Origin: a candidate division CSSED10-310 bacterium
GTDB lineage: Bacteria > CSSED10-310 > JAFGDC01
Assembly: GCA_016932295.1 (NCBI GenBank)
Contig: JAFGDC010000337.1
Coordinates: 1-14,035, forward strand
Direction: 5' to 3'
DNA length: 14,035 nucleotides
Shown here: positions 6,673 through 14,035 of the stretch, piece by piece
Numbering within the stretch: the stretch's first letter is position 1
Layout: every line of letters begins with the position of its first letter
Notes under the pieces: generated by a model
Seen by the model: the letters and a program-made list of their open reading frames with translations, nothing else
Told to the model about the DNA's origin: nothing
The model's database searches: none
Made by a program: the position numbers and the translations under genes

Positions 6673-8550
6673 TCAACGACGCTTGCGCAGGAATCCCATG
6701 AGCATGCCGCCAAGTACAATGGCCAGCAGTCCGACGCCGGCCGGTGAGGTGGCCGGAATGGGAGGCCGGGTGGGAGTCCTGGTGGGACGTGGCGTAAGGG
6801 TGATGGTGGGACTTGGCGTCAGGGTGGGTGTATAGATGGTGGGGGTGGCGGTGGGAGAAGGCGTAACCGTGGGGGTGAAGCTGTAGAGGGGTTGGGTCGG
6901 GGTCAGGGTGGGGCTGAGTGTCGCCGTCCAGTTCGGAGTTGGTGTGGCTGTGTATCCCGGACCGGAGGTGATGGCCGAAGTGGGCGTAAGGGTGGGAGGA
7001 ACCTGGGTGTAGAACGGTGTAAATGTGGCGCTTGGCGCGGGGGAACTCTCCGGAGTCGGGAACGGTGTGGCTTCCTGCCGGTTGCCGTATTGGATGGTGT
7101 ACAGTCCGGTCGTCACCACGTTGAGCGGAACATCCGTACCGGTGGTGCACGTCCAGCCGGGCTGTACCGCTTCCCGCAAAGTATATGCACCGGCCGGGAA
7201 GTCGGTGAAAGCGATGTGACCATTGGCGGTCCTGCCGCTGGCCTGGACGCTGCTGTCGGATCGATACAGCGAGAACCACCAGCCATCCATCAGCTCATCG
7301 CCGGTATCCTTGATACCGTTGCCGTTGTGGTCGTTGAACTTCTCCACGACGATGGCCGGCAGTTTGACATTACCGAAGTTGAGGATGGCGGATACGCCGG
7401 AGGTCAGCGTGACCAGTTGCTGCAGTGGCAGTGTATTGTACCAGCCGCTTTGCAGGGTTTCCTCGACGATGAAGTCACCCGAGGAGAGCCCGGAGAAAAC
7501 AGCGTTGCCGTCGGAATTGGTGACAGCGGTGTTGATGGGAAGTCCGCCCTGGTACAAGGTCATGGTCCAGTTGGCCAGATTATCTTCATTGTCCTGTTGG
7601 ATACCGTCCATGTTGGTATCATAGAACTTATGGGCGATGATCGAACCGGGATGGAGGAACTCACCAGTGACCTGGGCAAACACCGAGCCGGTCACCGATT
7701 CGGCCAGCACCAGCTTCTGCTTGTTCTCGACGATGGGGATGAACATGATACCCGCGGGCAACTGGAACGATGCCTCACCCTCGATGTAGGCGACGTGTGG
7801 GTCTGCCGGGGTTGGGTTGGTGAGCGTAAAGGTGGCTTCGCCATCCTCGTTGGTGACAACCGATGTACTGCTGAGGATGCCGAAGGTTGTGGTGAGATTG
7901 ATGGTGAGATCAGGCACCGGAGCGCCATCCTGGGTGGCCGTCACGGTATAGGTGAGGACGGCATTCGGCACGGTGGCGTAGTTGTAGGCCGGGGAAATCG
8001 TGATGTCCGGAGGATCCTGCTCGATGAAACAGGGATCCGGCACCATGTTGATGATTTCCTGGGTTCTATTCCTGATGGCGGAATAGGACGTGCTGACATG
8101 AAAACCATCGGCGAAGTACCAGACGGCGGCTTGCCGGGCCGCGGCTTCCGTATCGGTGACGTTCGGATCCGGCGGTAATGCGTTCAGCAGCCATGTCACC
8201 TCGCAAGGTGTTGGTCCAGCGCTGGTGAACTGGTCACCGATCTGGATCGGATGGTGAATGTCAACACAGAACGCCATGACCTGTGGCGTACTGCCGGGCG
8301 GAATGCTGACCTTGAGGATGCCTCCCCAGACCGATTTGGTCTCACCGGAATCGAAGTAGCCGGAAAATTTCGCTCCGCGCCCCGTTCCGTCCAGCCGGCC
8401 GGTCTCCTGATTCATATCCTCCGGCAATTTGGCGAGCAGTTGTCCTTCCCCGGTCAGAGACACCTTCGGTTGCTGATCGAAGGCTGCAAATGCGCCCGGA
8501 ATCAGCAACAATGTGATGATCCCCATTAGCATAACAGATGTTTTTCTCAT
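6673..8550 (-). CDS. Cys-Gln thioester-domain surface protein with SdrD-B-like repeats and C-terminal anchor
   Basis: A 625-residue exported protein. Signal peptide 1-23 ends at GAFA|AF. Residues ~60-175 resemble thioester domains (TED): C95 in MAFCVDIHH and Q140 in ARQAAVWYFADG are the expected pair forming an internal thioester, which in known TED adhesins binds covalently to host amines. An Ig-like, Big-type segment follows (~185-275). Then come two SdrD-B/Cna-B-like modules with Asp-rich calcium-type loops (DTNMDGIQQDNED, 311-323; NDHNGNGIKDTGDE, 406-419). A Thr/Pro-rich linker spans ~494-596. The tail is PPIPATSPAG, a hydrophobic helix 605-620 and RKRR, resembling IPTL/PEP-CTERM sorting signals. 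The start is supported by GGGAGGA 9 nt upstream. It has its own terminator and is divergent from the papain-like gene with the same kind of tail. Likely an adhesin; the ligand is unknown. Confidence 0.82.
   Translation of the reverse strand: MRKTSVMLMGIITLLLIPGAFAAFDQQPKVSLTGEGQLLAKLPEDMNQETGRLDGTGRGAKFSGYFDSGETKSVWGGILKVSIPPGSTPQVMAFCVDIHHPIQIGDQFTSAGPTPCEVTWLLNALPPDPNVTDTEAAARQAAVWYFADGFHVSTSYSAIRNRTQEIINMVPDPCFIEQDPPDITISPAYNYATVPNAVLTYTVTATQDGAPVPDLTINLTTTFGILSSTSVVTNEDGEATFTLTNPTPADPHVAYIEGEASFQLPAGIMFIPIVENKQKLVLAESVTGSVFAQVTGEFLHPGSIIAHKFYDTNMDGIQQDNEDNLANWTMTLYQGGLPINTAVTNSDGNAVFSGLSSGDFIVEETLQSGWYNTLPLQQLVTLTSGVSAILNFGNVKLPAIVVEKFNDHNGNGIKDTGDELMDGWWFSLYRSDSSVQASGRTANGHIAFTDFPAGAYTLREAVQPGWTCTTGTDVPLNVVTTGLYTIQYGNRQEATPFPTPESSPAPSATFTPFYTQVPPTLTPTSAITSGPGYTATPTPNWTATLSPTLTPTQPLYSFTPTVTPSPTATPTIYTPTLTPSPTITLTPRPTRTPTRPPIPATSPAGVGLLAIVLGGMLMGFLRKRR
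6763..7071 (-). repeat. Thr/Pro-rich low-complexity linker (TPT repeats)
   Basis: Codons for residues ~494-596 of the thioester protein, dominated by imperfect TPT, LTPT and SPT units. It is probably an extended, possibly glycosylated stalk. It resembles the linker at 11520-11745 in composition and position just before the C-terminal tail. Confidence 0.75.
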
Positions 8551-8845
8551 TTCAGCTCGTCCTCCCTATTGCGAACCACATCTCGAGCTCCGATGCTCTC
8601 TCCCTGAATTGTTTCCGAGATCGATAATCCCTCACGCCGGCGCGCTCCGGCCATCGAAGGGAAAAATAAAAAAACAGAAAAAATACGTTTCGACGAGCAA
8701 CAGCAGACTCGTCGTGTGTCCATGATCACTCACTCCCGAACATGGCGCCCATCGTCCCCTCCGGGCTTTGTTCTTTGCTATCAATAAGTTACCATCTCCC
8801 TTGCTGGTGCAGCCTCGCCTTAACACACCATCGGAATTCGTCTCT

Positions 8846-8873
8846 ATTATAATGCACATTGTCAAAGTTGCAA
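8846..8873 (-). promoter_or_regulatory. Candidate promoter for the thioester protein gene
   Basis: On the minus strand TTGCAA (8873-8868), a 16-bp spacer and TATAAT (8851-8846). It would give a leader of ~290 nt. The -10 element also reads TATAAT on the plus strand (8848-8853), but no good plus-strand -35 sits at the right distance; TTAACA at 8820-8825 is 22 bp away. Confidence 0.35.
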
Positions 8874-9197
8874 GTTTTTCAAAAAGAAATCCGCATTTTT
8901 ACTCACCGACCAGGATGAACGAAAAGTTACTCCGACGGCTCATTACATTTTCTCTTCTCCCAAACCCTTCCCACCTCCCGGGCTTCGTCCGCGATGTTCT
9001 TTTTTTTTCGCACTCCCAGAAGCTTTCATTTCAAGAAAAACGGGTATTGGAGATGTATTGATGGGCCGTCAGGGAATCTCCGCTGAAATCCCCCCTCAAC
9101 TGACATTTTTTTTCGTTATCCTTTACTTAGCTGAAGAACATTTGTAAAGTGCATGGAGAGATATTGTGGCTTCATTTTTTGCCAATGTTTTTTTCAT

Positions 9198-9203
9198 GGA
9201 GGG
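9198..9203 (+). promoter_or_regulatory. Ribosome binding site selecting a GTG start
   Basis: GGAGGG is 6 nt upstream of the GTG at 9210. The in-frame ATG at 9153 has no such site, and its extra 19 residues would precede an otherwise normal signal peptide. Confidence 0.75.
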
Positions 9204-9209
9204 AACAAG

Positions 9210-11834
9210 GTGATATCGAGCAGTACAACGAATAGAAAGACCTTCATGCCGGTCCTCTTGGCCAGCTTGATCTGGGTGGTCTTCGCATGCTGCATTTCAT
9301 GGCTGCCCGTGCACCCGGTCGCCGTCGCCGGCGACCTGCCGACGGGTCAGACCGGCGCCGTCGAGTCCAGTCAATGGTCCGTCTCGACAGAGGACAGCCG
9401 CATCGCCGCGATCAAGGCGGAAACCCGGTTCAGGATCGATCGCCTGTCACTCTCTCCAAGCATGGTCAAGAATCCTGTCGCGGTAGTCGAGTCGAATCAG
9501 ACGATCAAGCGCATCAAGCAGGAAACGGAAATCGAGATTTTGGAGGAGTATCTGGAGCGAGCGATGGCGAGCGGAGACACCGAGTGGGCGGAGGAATTGT
9601 TATCGCGCATCGAGATCGTCACCGGTACGCAGAGCGCTGCGCCGGCAAGGGCGGCGGTTTCCGTTTTCAACGCATCTGAAGCACAGAAAGATGCCGCTGT
9701 TTCACGATCCATGTTCACCTGGCTGGATTACGCGGCTCTGAACTGGATGACGCCGGTGAAGGAGCAGGGATATGACGACTCCTGGGCGTTCGCGGTATTG
9801 GGCGCCACCGAGGCCATTTACAAGATCACCGCCGGGAACGGCACGGTGACGCCGGATCTCTCCGAGCAATACATGGTGAGCTGCCTTATGGGGCACGGCA
9901 ACTACGTGCCCCTCTCCGATGCGCTGAGCCTGCTGAAAAATTACGGCATCACTGATGAGTGCTGCTTCCCTTATGATGGATCGTTACCGGTGCCCGCCTG
10001 TTCAGGCAACGCCTGCGGCGACGCCAACAACCGCCTTCATTCCATCGATTTGTATGGGGCGGTGAGTCCAACCGTAGCGGACATAAAGACCGCGCTCCAG
10101 ACTTACGGTCCCCTGCCGACCACCGTCACTGTCAACAGCGATTTCCTCAACTACAGCGGTGGAGTGTTCTCGAGCTGCGCCCGTGGCGATGCCAGGGCTG
10201 TACAGCACGTTGTAATCGTCGGCTGGAATGACGACGATCCCGAGGGAGCCTGCTGGATATGCAAGAATTCCTGGGGTGATGACTGGGGAGAGGACACATA
10301 TGGCGATGCCGGCGAACGCGGTTATTTCCGAATCGCTCTGGGCAGTGACTGTTCCGGAATCGAGAGTTCGGTCTATTTCATCGATGGTAAAACCCTTCCG
10401 GATCTTACCGACAGCACGCCTTCTGGCTGGGACTACCCGATCGTCATGCGTAACGACACCTCCTGCTCCGATCTCTCCTGCCCCGTGCCAGCCACCCTGT
10501 CCGGCAACACCATCTCCTCGTACTTCAGTGTCGCCACGCACAACTCCGGTACCATCATCGCTCAGCAGGCTTACCAGAGACTGTACATCGACGACGAGTA
10601 TATCCGCTGGTTTTCCTGGAGTTATGTAGGTTCCGGCAGCACCAACAACTACGTCAACCTCGGCCCTCACATGGTCAAGGGCGGGCGGCATACCATGCGG
10701 GTTTTTTACGACGATCCGGCCCGTTGCGTTCCTCCTCCGGCGGACGGCACCGTCTGGGAGGTGGATGAATCCGACGGCAGCAACAACTACCGCCGGCAGT
10801 ACATCTGGAGTCCCCTGCCTCTGACCGTCGATTCCCCTGAATATCGAACCAGTCCGCCCAATGAGTGGACCGGGGGCACCTATCGTAACTGCGATGGATT
10901 CTCCTTCACCACGCCGGCAATCACCGGCTTCGCCGCTGGGGTGGGTATGCTCAGCCCTAACTACCTGGCTGACTACGATCTCTACGGTTTCGACGATTAC
11001 AGCGGCGCCGAAGCAGGTTTCGCCAACGAAGAAATTGCCTCTCTCAGCGGTCCCAATCAATCCGAACTGATCATCTACTGCGGGTATCCAAACCACGGCG
11101 TGACACGCTGGGCCGGGGTCACCAATTCCACCGGCAATGCCAGCAACTTCTACGTCCAGGCCGATGCCTACGATGCCATCCTCGAGACGGAGGACACCCC
11201 TCTTGTCGGCGGTATAGATGTCAACAAGATTTTCGACATCTATGAAGTAAATCTCGATTCCGGCATACGCTACGTTTTCAATCTTTACGTGACGGATGGC
11301 GATGCCGATATCGGGATCACTCTTTATGGACCAGAGGTTGCGGATACTTATTACGCGAAGGACGATTACATCACAGGCTGTTACGCCGACGATTTCGGCG
11401 ATGGCGACGGCGAAAGTTTCGTCTGGGACTGCACCCAGGCCGGCACCTACATCTTCGCAGTCTGGAAAGTGAACAGCGAGGACTACCAGGATTACTGCAG
11501 CTACACCCTGGCCTTCGCTCCTCCCACGCCAACGCCGACGCTTACTCCCACCAAAACCCCGACACTCACCCCGACGTTCTCCCCCACCTTCTCGCCAACG
11601 CTCACCCCGACACTCTCACCGACCCTCACACCAACCCCAACCGAGGAACCACCCACTCCCACGCCCTCCACGACTCCCACCGTGACCAAGACCGCCACCA
11701 TGACCGTCACTCCCACCATCACCCTCACGCCCACCTTCCCCCCCATCCCAACCACCGCCACCAGCGGTTCAATCGTTCTGCTGGGGCTCCTCACCCTCCT
11801 CGTGCGTTTCTCGATCATTCGCCGGCGGTCGTGA
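9210..11834 (+). CDS. Secreted papain-like (C1A fold) protein with Cys-to-Ser active site and C-terminal anchor
   Basis: 874 residues from the GTG start. The signal peptide ends about AVA40|GD. A charged helical region at ~50-165 may be a propeptide. Residues ~175-385 show the papain landmarks: PVKEQG with Q186 (oxyanion Gln), H333 in VQHVVIVGW and N353 in [10 protein letters not shown]. Where papains have QGxCGSCWAF this protein has QGYDDSWAF, one residue shorter, with S191 directly before the conserved Trp, so both the catalytic Cys and the nearby disulfide Cys are missing. It may be a serine-nucleophile variant, as proposed for Plasmodium SERA proteins, or a pseudoenzyme. Next is a CARDB-like region (~390-520), then an intermediate part and a PPC-like beta domain (~700-790, with [12 protein letters not shown]). 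Last come a TPT-rich linker, [10 protein letters not shown], a hydrophobic helix and RRRS. A strong terminator follows. Confidence 0.82.
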   Translation: MISSSTTNRKTFMPVLLASLIWVVFACCISWLPVHPVAVAGDLPTGQTGAVESSQWSVSTEDSRIAAIKAETRFRIDRLSLSPSMVKNPVAVVESNQTIKRIKQETEIEILEEYLERAMASGDTEWAEELLSRIEIVTGTQSAAPARAAVSVFNASEAQKDAAVSRSMFTWLDYAALNWMTPVKEQGYDDSWAFAVLGATEAIYKITAGNGTVTPDLSEQYMVSCLMGHGNYVPLSDALSLLKNYGITDECCFPYDGSLPVPACSGNACGDANNRLHSIDLYGAVSPTVADIKTALQTYGPLPTTVTVNSDFLNYSGGVFSSCARGDARAVQHVVIVGWNDDDPEGACWICKNSWGDDWGEDTYGDAGERGYFRIALGSDCSGIESSVYFIDGKTLPDLTDSTPSGWDYPIVMRNDTSCSDLSCPVPATLSGNTISSYFSVATHNSGTIIAQQAYQRLYIDDEYIRWFSWSYVGSGSTNNYVNLGPHMVKGGRHTMRVFYDDPARCVPPPADGTVWEVDESDGSNNYRRQYIWSPLPLTVDSPEYRTSPPNEWTGGTYRNCDGFSFTTPAITGFAAGVGMLSPNYLADYDLYGFDDYSGAEAGFANEEIASLSGPNQSELIIYCGYPNHGVTRWAGVTNSTGNASNFYVQADAYDAILETEDTPLVGGIDVNKIFDIYEVNLDSGIRYVFNLYVTDGDADIGITLYGPEVADTYYAKDDYITGCYADDFGDGDGESFVWDCTQAGTYIFAVWKVNSEDYQDYCSYTLAFAPPTPTPTLTPTKTPTLTPTFSPTFSPTLTPTLSPTLTPTPTEEPPTPTPSTTPTVTKTATMTVTPTITLTPTFPPIPTTATSGSIVLLGLLTLLVRFSIIRRRS
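11520..11745 (+). repeat. Thr/Pro-rich low-complexity linker (TPT repeats)
   Basis: Imperfect repeats of CTCACCCCGAC-like units encoding TPTLTPT, SPTLTPT and similar. They lie just before the PPIPTT tail of the papain-like protein. Such repeats are prone to copy-number slippage. Confidence 0.75.
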
Positions 11835-11870
11835 TGCCGATCATCACCAAGAACTGAACAGGTACACCAA

Positions 11871-11904
11871 CCAGGGCGGTTCGCATGAACCGCCATGGTT
11901 TTAT
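11871..11904 (+). terminator. Strong intrinsic terminator of the papain-like gene
   Basis: GGCGGTTC (11875-11882) pairs with GAACCGCC (11887-11894) around a GCAT loop. CCA/TGG extends the stem past a 1x1 mismatch, and TTTTATAT follows. It lies about 37 bp after the stop. Confidence 0.88.
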
Positions 11905-12100
11905 ATGCAAGTATCCACTTTAGGGCGTACACGTAATCTTGTACTGTTCGCTGCGAAGCCTTGGCAATCAATGCCTTACCACGGTATTTTCCCATCAAAT
12001 CGATTCGCCGGTCTTGACAGGCACATTGTCCCGTGGTCTGTGCCCTGTGCTCCAAGGACGGAGCGGTAACCCCTCAAATGCGTCTAACAGATCTGTATGA

Positions 12101-12125
12101 CACCCCTCCCAATCGAAGAGGGGTG
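12101..12125. other. Hairpin upstream of the asnS promoter
   Basis: CACCCCTC (12101-12108) and GAGGGGTG (12118-12125) form an 8-bp stem with a 9-nt loop. An outer pair GACACC (12099-12104)/GGTGTC (12130-12135) offers an alternative fold. No T tract follows. It sits about 20 bp before the -35 region, so it is not in the asnS mRNA if the promoter call is right. Confidence 0.4.
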
Positions 12126-12144
12126 ATTTGGTGTCCCCGATATC

Positions 12145-12172
12145 TTGCAGTGGATGAGAATCGCGTTATAAT
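12145..12172 (+). promoter_or_regulatory. Sigma-70-like promoter of asnS
   Basis: Perfect TATAAT at 12167-12172, with TTGCAG at 12145-12150 and 16-bp spacing. Transcription would begin near 12179, leaving a ~30-nt leader that includes the ribosome site GAGAGGA before ATG 12210. Confidence 0.62.
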
Positions 12173-12209
12173 GCATCGCATTGTTGAACCGTTATCGAGA
12201 GGATACATC

Positions 12210-13589
12210 ATGAAAATAAAACAGATTCTGAATTCCGAGGAAGCCGGCGTCCGGATAGTCGTGAAGGGATGGATACGGACCAAGCGATCATCCAAAAACA
12301 TCACGTTCATCGAATTAAATGACGGTTCCACCATCAATAACCTCCAGGTGATCGCCGAATCAGAGAGTGGCGAGTTCGCCGCCGTCGAGAAATTGGGAAC
12401 CGGCGCGGCCGTAGCCATCCACGGGGAACTCAGGGACTCGCCCGGTAAGGGGCAACGCTTTGAACTCAAAGCCTCCAGGATAGAGGTGATAGGCGAATCC
12501 GATCCCGCTTCGTACCCGCTCCAGAAGAAACGCCACTCGTTCGAGTTCCTTCGCCAGATCGCGCACCTGAGACCGCGCACCAACACATTCGGCTGCGTAC
12601 TCCGCGTGAGAAACGCTCTGTCGTATGCCATCCACGAATTTTTCCAGAAACACGGATTCGTCTACATCCACACACCGATAATCACCGGCTCTGATTGTGA
12701 AGGCGCAGGTGAACTGTTCAAAGTAACGACCCTGGACTTGAACCAGCCCCCCAGGAGCCAGGATGGCGGCATCGACTTCGAACAGGATTTCTTCAAACGT
12801 CCCACCTACCTGACGGTCTCGGGACAGCTCGAGGGTGAGTTGTTCGCCCTGGCGCTGGGCGACATCTACACATTCGGACCCACCTTCAGGGCCGAAAACT
12901 CCAATACCACCAGACACCTAGCAGAATTCTGGATGATCGAACCGGAGATGGCCTTCTATGACTTGCGGGACAACATGGATCTGGCCGAATCATTCCTCAA
13001 GGAAATCACCGCCAAGGTGATCGAGCGCTGCCCTGATGATATGACCTTCTTCGATCGGTGGATCGAGAACGGCCTGCTGAATCGACTCCGCGCCGTCCTG
13101 GATGCCCGTTTTATCCGGCTGTCGTACACGGACGCCATGACCATCCTTCAGAACAGCGGCCGGGCATTCGATTACCCCGTGGAATGGGGTTGCGAGCTGC
13201 AGACGGAGCACGAGCGCTACCTTACGGAGCAGCACTTCAAGGGTCCGGTCATCGTGTATGACTATCCGCGGGAGTTCAAGTCATTCTACATGCGAGTGAA
13301 CGACGACGGGAGAACGGTTGCCGCGATGGATGTGCTGGTGCCAAAAATCGGGGAAATCATAGGCGGAAGCCAACGTGAAGAGCGGTTGGGTAAACTCCAG
13401 GAACAGATCGACCTCAAACAGCTCGATATGTCCGACTATCAATGGTACATGGATTCGCGCCGTTTCGGCAGCGTCCCCCATGCGGGATTCGGTCTCGGAT
13501 TCGAACGGATGATGATGTTCATCACAGGCATGAACAACATCAGGGATGTCATTCCACTCCCGAGGTATCCGGGCTGCGCGGAGTTTTGA
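12210..13589 (+). CDS. asnS: Asparaginyl-tRNA synthetase
   Basis: Class IIb aminoacyl-tRNA synthetase charging tRNA-Asn with asparagine in the cytoplasm. It has 459 residues, a normal length for bacterial AsnRS. The N-terminal OB-fold anticodon-binding domain spans ~1-100 ([22 protein letters not shown] region). Class II motif 1 lies around 146-160 with [17 protein letters not shown]. Motif 2 contains [20 protein letters not shown] (222-241). Motif 3 is [20 protein letters not shown] (428-447), ending IPLPRYPG. The pattern [10 protein letters not shown] and the motif 3 tail distinguish it from AspRS. I chose ATG 12210 over the in-frame extension starting at 12033. It has GAGAGGA just upstream, the usual AsnRS N-terminus, and the promoter TATAAT lies inside the extension. 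It is transcribed alone. Confidence 0.96.
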   Translation: MKIKQILNSEEAGVRIVVKGWIRTKRSSKNITFIELNDGSTINNLQVIAESESGEFAAVEKLGTGAAVAIHGELRDSPGKGQRFELKASRIEVIGESDPASYPLQKKRHSFEFLRQIAHLRPRTNTFGCVLRVRNALSYAIHEFFQKHGFVYIHTPIITGSDCEGAGELFKVTTLDLNQPPRSQDGGIDFEQDFFKRPTYLTVSGQLEGELFALALGDIYTFGPTFRAENSNTTRHLAEFWMIEPEMAFYDLRDNMDLAESFLKEITAKVIERCPDDMTFFDRWIENGLLNRLRAVLDARFIRLSYTDAMTILQNSGRAFDYPVEWGCELQTEHERYLTEQHFKGPVIVYDYPREFKSFYMRVNDDGRTVAAMDVLVPKIGEIIGGSQREERLGKLQEQIDLKQLDMSDYQWYMDSRRFGSVPHAGFGLGFERMMMFITGMNNIRDVIPLPRYPGCAEF

Positions 13590-13687
13590 AACCGGTCGCC
13601 GGCTCCCCCTGTCCAGCTCGTCCGCGCCTTGATCAGCGCCACATCGGAGAGCTGTAATCGATCCGCTGAACAGGCCATTGCGCGCTC

Positions 13688-13712
13688 AAGCGCCGGCCAA
13701 TCACCGGCGCTT
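13688..13712. terminator. Hairpin between convergent asnS and minus-strand gene
   Basis: AAGCGCCGG (13688-13696) and CCGGCGCTT (13704-13712) form a perfect 9-bp stem with a 7-nt loop. It lies about 100 bp after asnS and 15 bp after the stop of the minus-strand gene. No strong T run follows on either strand, but position and symmetry suggest a bidirectional terminator, mainly for the minus-strand gene. Confidence 0.55.
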
Positions 13713-13726
13713 CGTGCGGACAGACC

Positions 13727-14035
13727 TCAACCGCTGAAACCGAAAGCCACAGAATCAAGATTGCTGATGAGCATCCCGGAAGCGGGATCCAGCAGTGCAC
13801 TCCAGAACTGCACGCCATAAGCTGATCCAGCCCCGGAAGGCCAGGTGAACTCGAGGATGCGGCTCATTTGCCAGCTATACCCCCCGTACACGATCTCCTG
13901 GCTGTCGATTGCCGTGCTCCATCCCGGCCAGAAATAATACCCATCTCCGCCTCCAAGGCTGGTGATATCCAGGATGATATAGGTGTCAGCCGTTCGAGCG
14001 GTCCCGTGGTTCTCAACTTCCAGATCCAGGATGAA
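13727..14035 (-). CDS. C-terminal end of a secreted-protein module (YYFWP...FTWP type), unknown function
   Basis: A minus-strand frame runs open from the right edge to TGA at 13727-13729, giving the last 102 residues of a longer protein. The segment is rich in aromatic residues and beta-strand-like: LDLEVENHGTA, YIILDI, DGYYFWPGWS (31-40), ILEFTWPSG (60-68), YGVQFWSALLDP (73-84), and the end VAFGFSG. Its pattern of a beta sandwich with conserved Trp/Pro resembles C-terminal modules of exported proteins I have seen in uncultured bacteria that carry TPT-linker proteins. I cannot name the family. It lacks the Arg-rich anchor of the other two exported proteins. The real start and any catalytic domain lie outside the window. 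Confidence 0.6.
   Translation of the reverse strand, partial: FILDLEVENHGTARTADTYIILDITSLGGGDGYYFWPGWSTAIDSQEIVYGGYSWQMSRILEFTWPSGAGSAYGVQFWSALLDPASGMLISNLDSVAFGFSG

Larger units (their letters stand above)
8551..9209. other. Divergent AT-rich intergenic region with promoters for two surface-protein genes
   Basis: A 659-bp divergent spacer, visibly more AT-rich than its surroundings from about 8650 on, with runs of A (8663-8690) and T (9000-9008, 9106-9113). It must hold promoters for both exported-protein genes. A perfect but palindromic TATAAT/ATTATA occurs at 8846-8853. Short ORFs here (for example 8768-9061 plus, 8632-8865 minus) lack ribosome sites and plausible composition. I see no riboswitch or tRNA. 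Confidence 0.5.
11835..12209. other. Intergenic region upstream of asnS
   Basis: Holds the terminator at 11871-11904, a hairpin at 12101-12125 and the asnS promoter at 12145-12172. On the minus strand, 12055 to about 11880 reads as protein-like sequence (with GKYRGKALIAKASQ and DYVYALKWIL), but I do not recognise it and the terminator lies inside its continuation. It could be a gene relic. Confidence 0.45.

Noticed and set aside
6892..8178. 428-codon plus-strand ORF, Gly/Arg-rich
   Set aside because: Antisense to the thioester protein; its Gly/Val-rich start is the complement of the TPT repeat.
8768..9061. 97-codon plus-strand ORF in the divergent spacer
   Set aside because: AT-rich low-complexity sequence without ribosome site; composition unlike the real genes here.
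9153..9209. ATG 9153 as start of the papain-like gene
   Set aside because: No ribosome site; GTG 9210 has GGAGGG at ideal distance and gives a standard signal peptide.
10002..11096. 364-codon minus-strand ORF
   Set aside because: Antisense to the papain-like gene, with no ribosome site or recognisable domain.
12033..12209. N-terminal extension of asnS
   Set aside because: The promoter -10 box and the hairpin lie inside it, and AsnRS homology starts at 12210 after a good ribosome site.
1..14035. tRNA, rRNA, CRISPR arrays, IS terminal repeats, attachment sites
   Set aside because: Scanned by eye on both strands. No cloverleaf, regular spaced repeats or transposase motifs were found; the repeats present are coding TPT linkers.

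Overview
The window looks like a chromosome segment from an uncultured, moderately GC-rich bacterium. I cannot place the phylum. Two proteins share a Thr/Pro-rich linker followed by a PPIP-x-T, hydrophobic, Arg-rich C-terminal tail. This resembles exosortase-type (IPTL/PEP-CTERM) anchors and makes a diderm envelope likely but unproven. Coding is dense, most genes have clear Shine-Dalgarno sites, and nothing indicates a phage, IS element, CRISPR array or tRNA.

Layout. (1) 1-323: 3' end of a PF09818-type ABC-ATPase gene. (2) 647-1369: GntR/FCD regulator. (3) 6352 down to 1459, minus strand: a compact four-gene operon. Two paralogous proteins with proteasome/HslV-like landmarks come first (5249-6352, then 4173-5252), followed by ornithine carbamoyltransferase (3190-4176) and a GT-C-like polytopic membrane protein (1459-3174). 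The first three genes are joined by ATGA stop/start overlaps and the fourth follows 15 bp later. (4) 6673-8550, minus strand: thioester-domain surface protein with its own intrinsic terminator. (5) 9210-11834, plus strand, divergent from it: secreted papain-like protein whose catalytic Cys is replaced by Ser, also with a strong terminator. (6) 12210-13589: asparaginyl-tRNA synthetase behind a consensus -10 box. (7) 13727-14035, minus strand: 3' end of another secreted-protein gene.

The most interesting element is the pair at 4173-6352. The downstream subunit keeps a Thr immediately after the start Met, an Asp and a Lys at proteasome-like spacing, a G-S-G motif and a late GVGG strand. The upstream paralog keeps the fold landmarks but has Ala, Leu and G-A-G at the matching places. 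This suggests a bacterial hetero-oligomeric Ntn-hydrolase of the proteasome superfamily with one active and one inactive subunit. Each chain is about 360 residues, against roughly 175-250 for HslV and proteasome beta subunits, because both carry an internal insertion and a helical C-terminal extension. The pair is co-transcribed with argF. No unfoldase ATPase is visible nearby. I do not recognise it as a described family.

The second theme is the cell surface: a thioester adhesin and a Cys-to-Ser papain-like protein are transcribed divergently and carry the same kind of linker and C-terminal tail, so they are probably exported and anchored by the same route.
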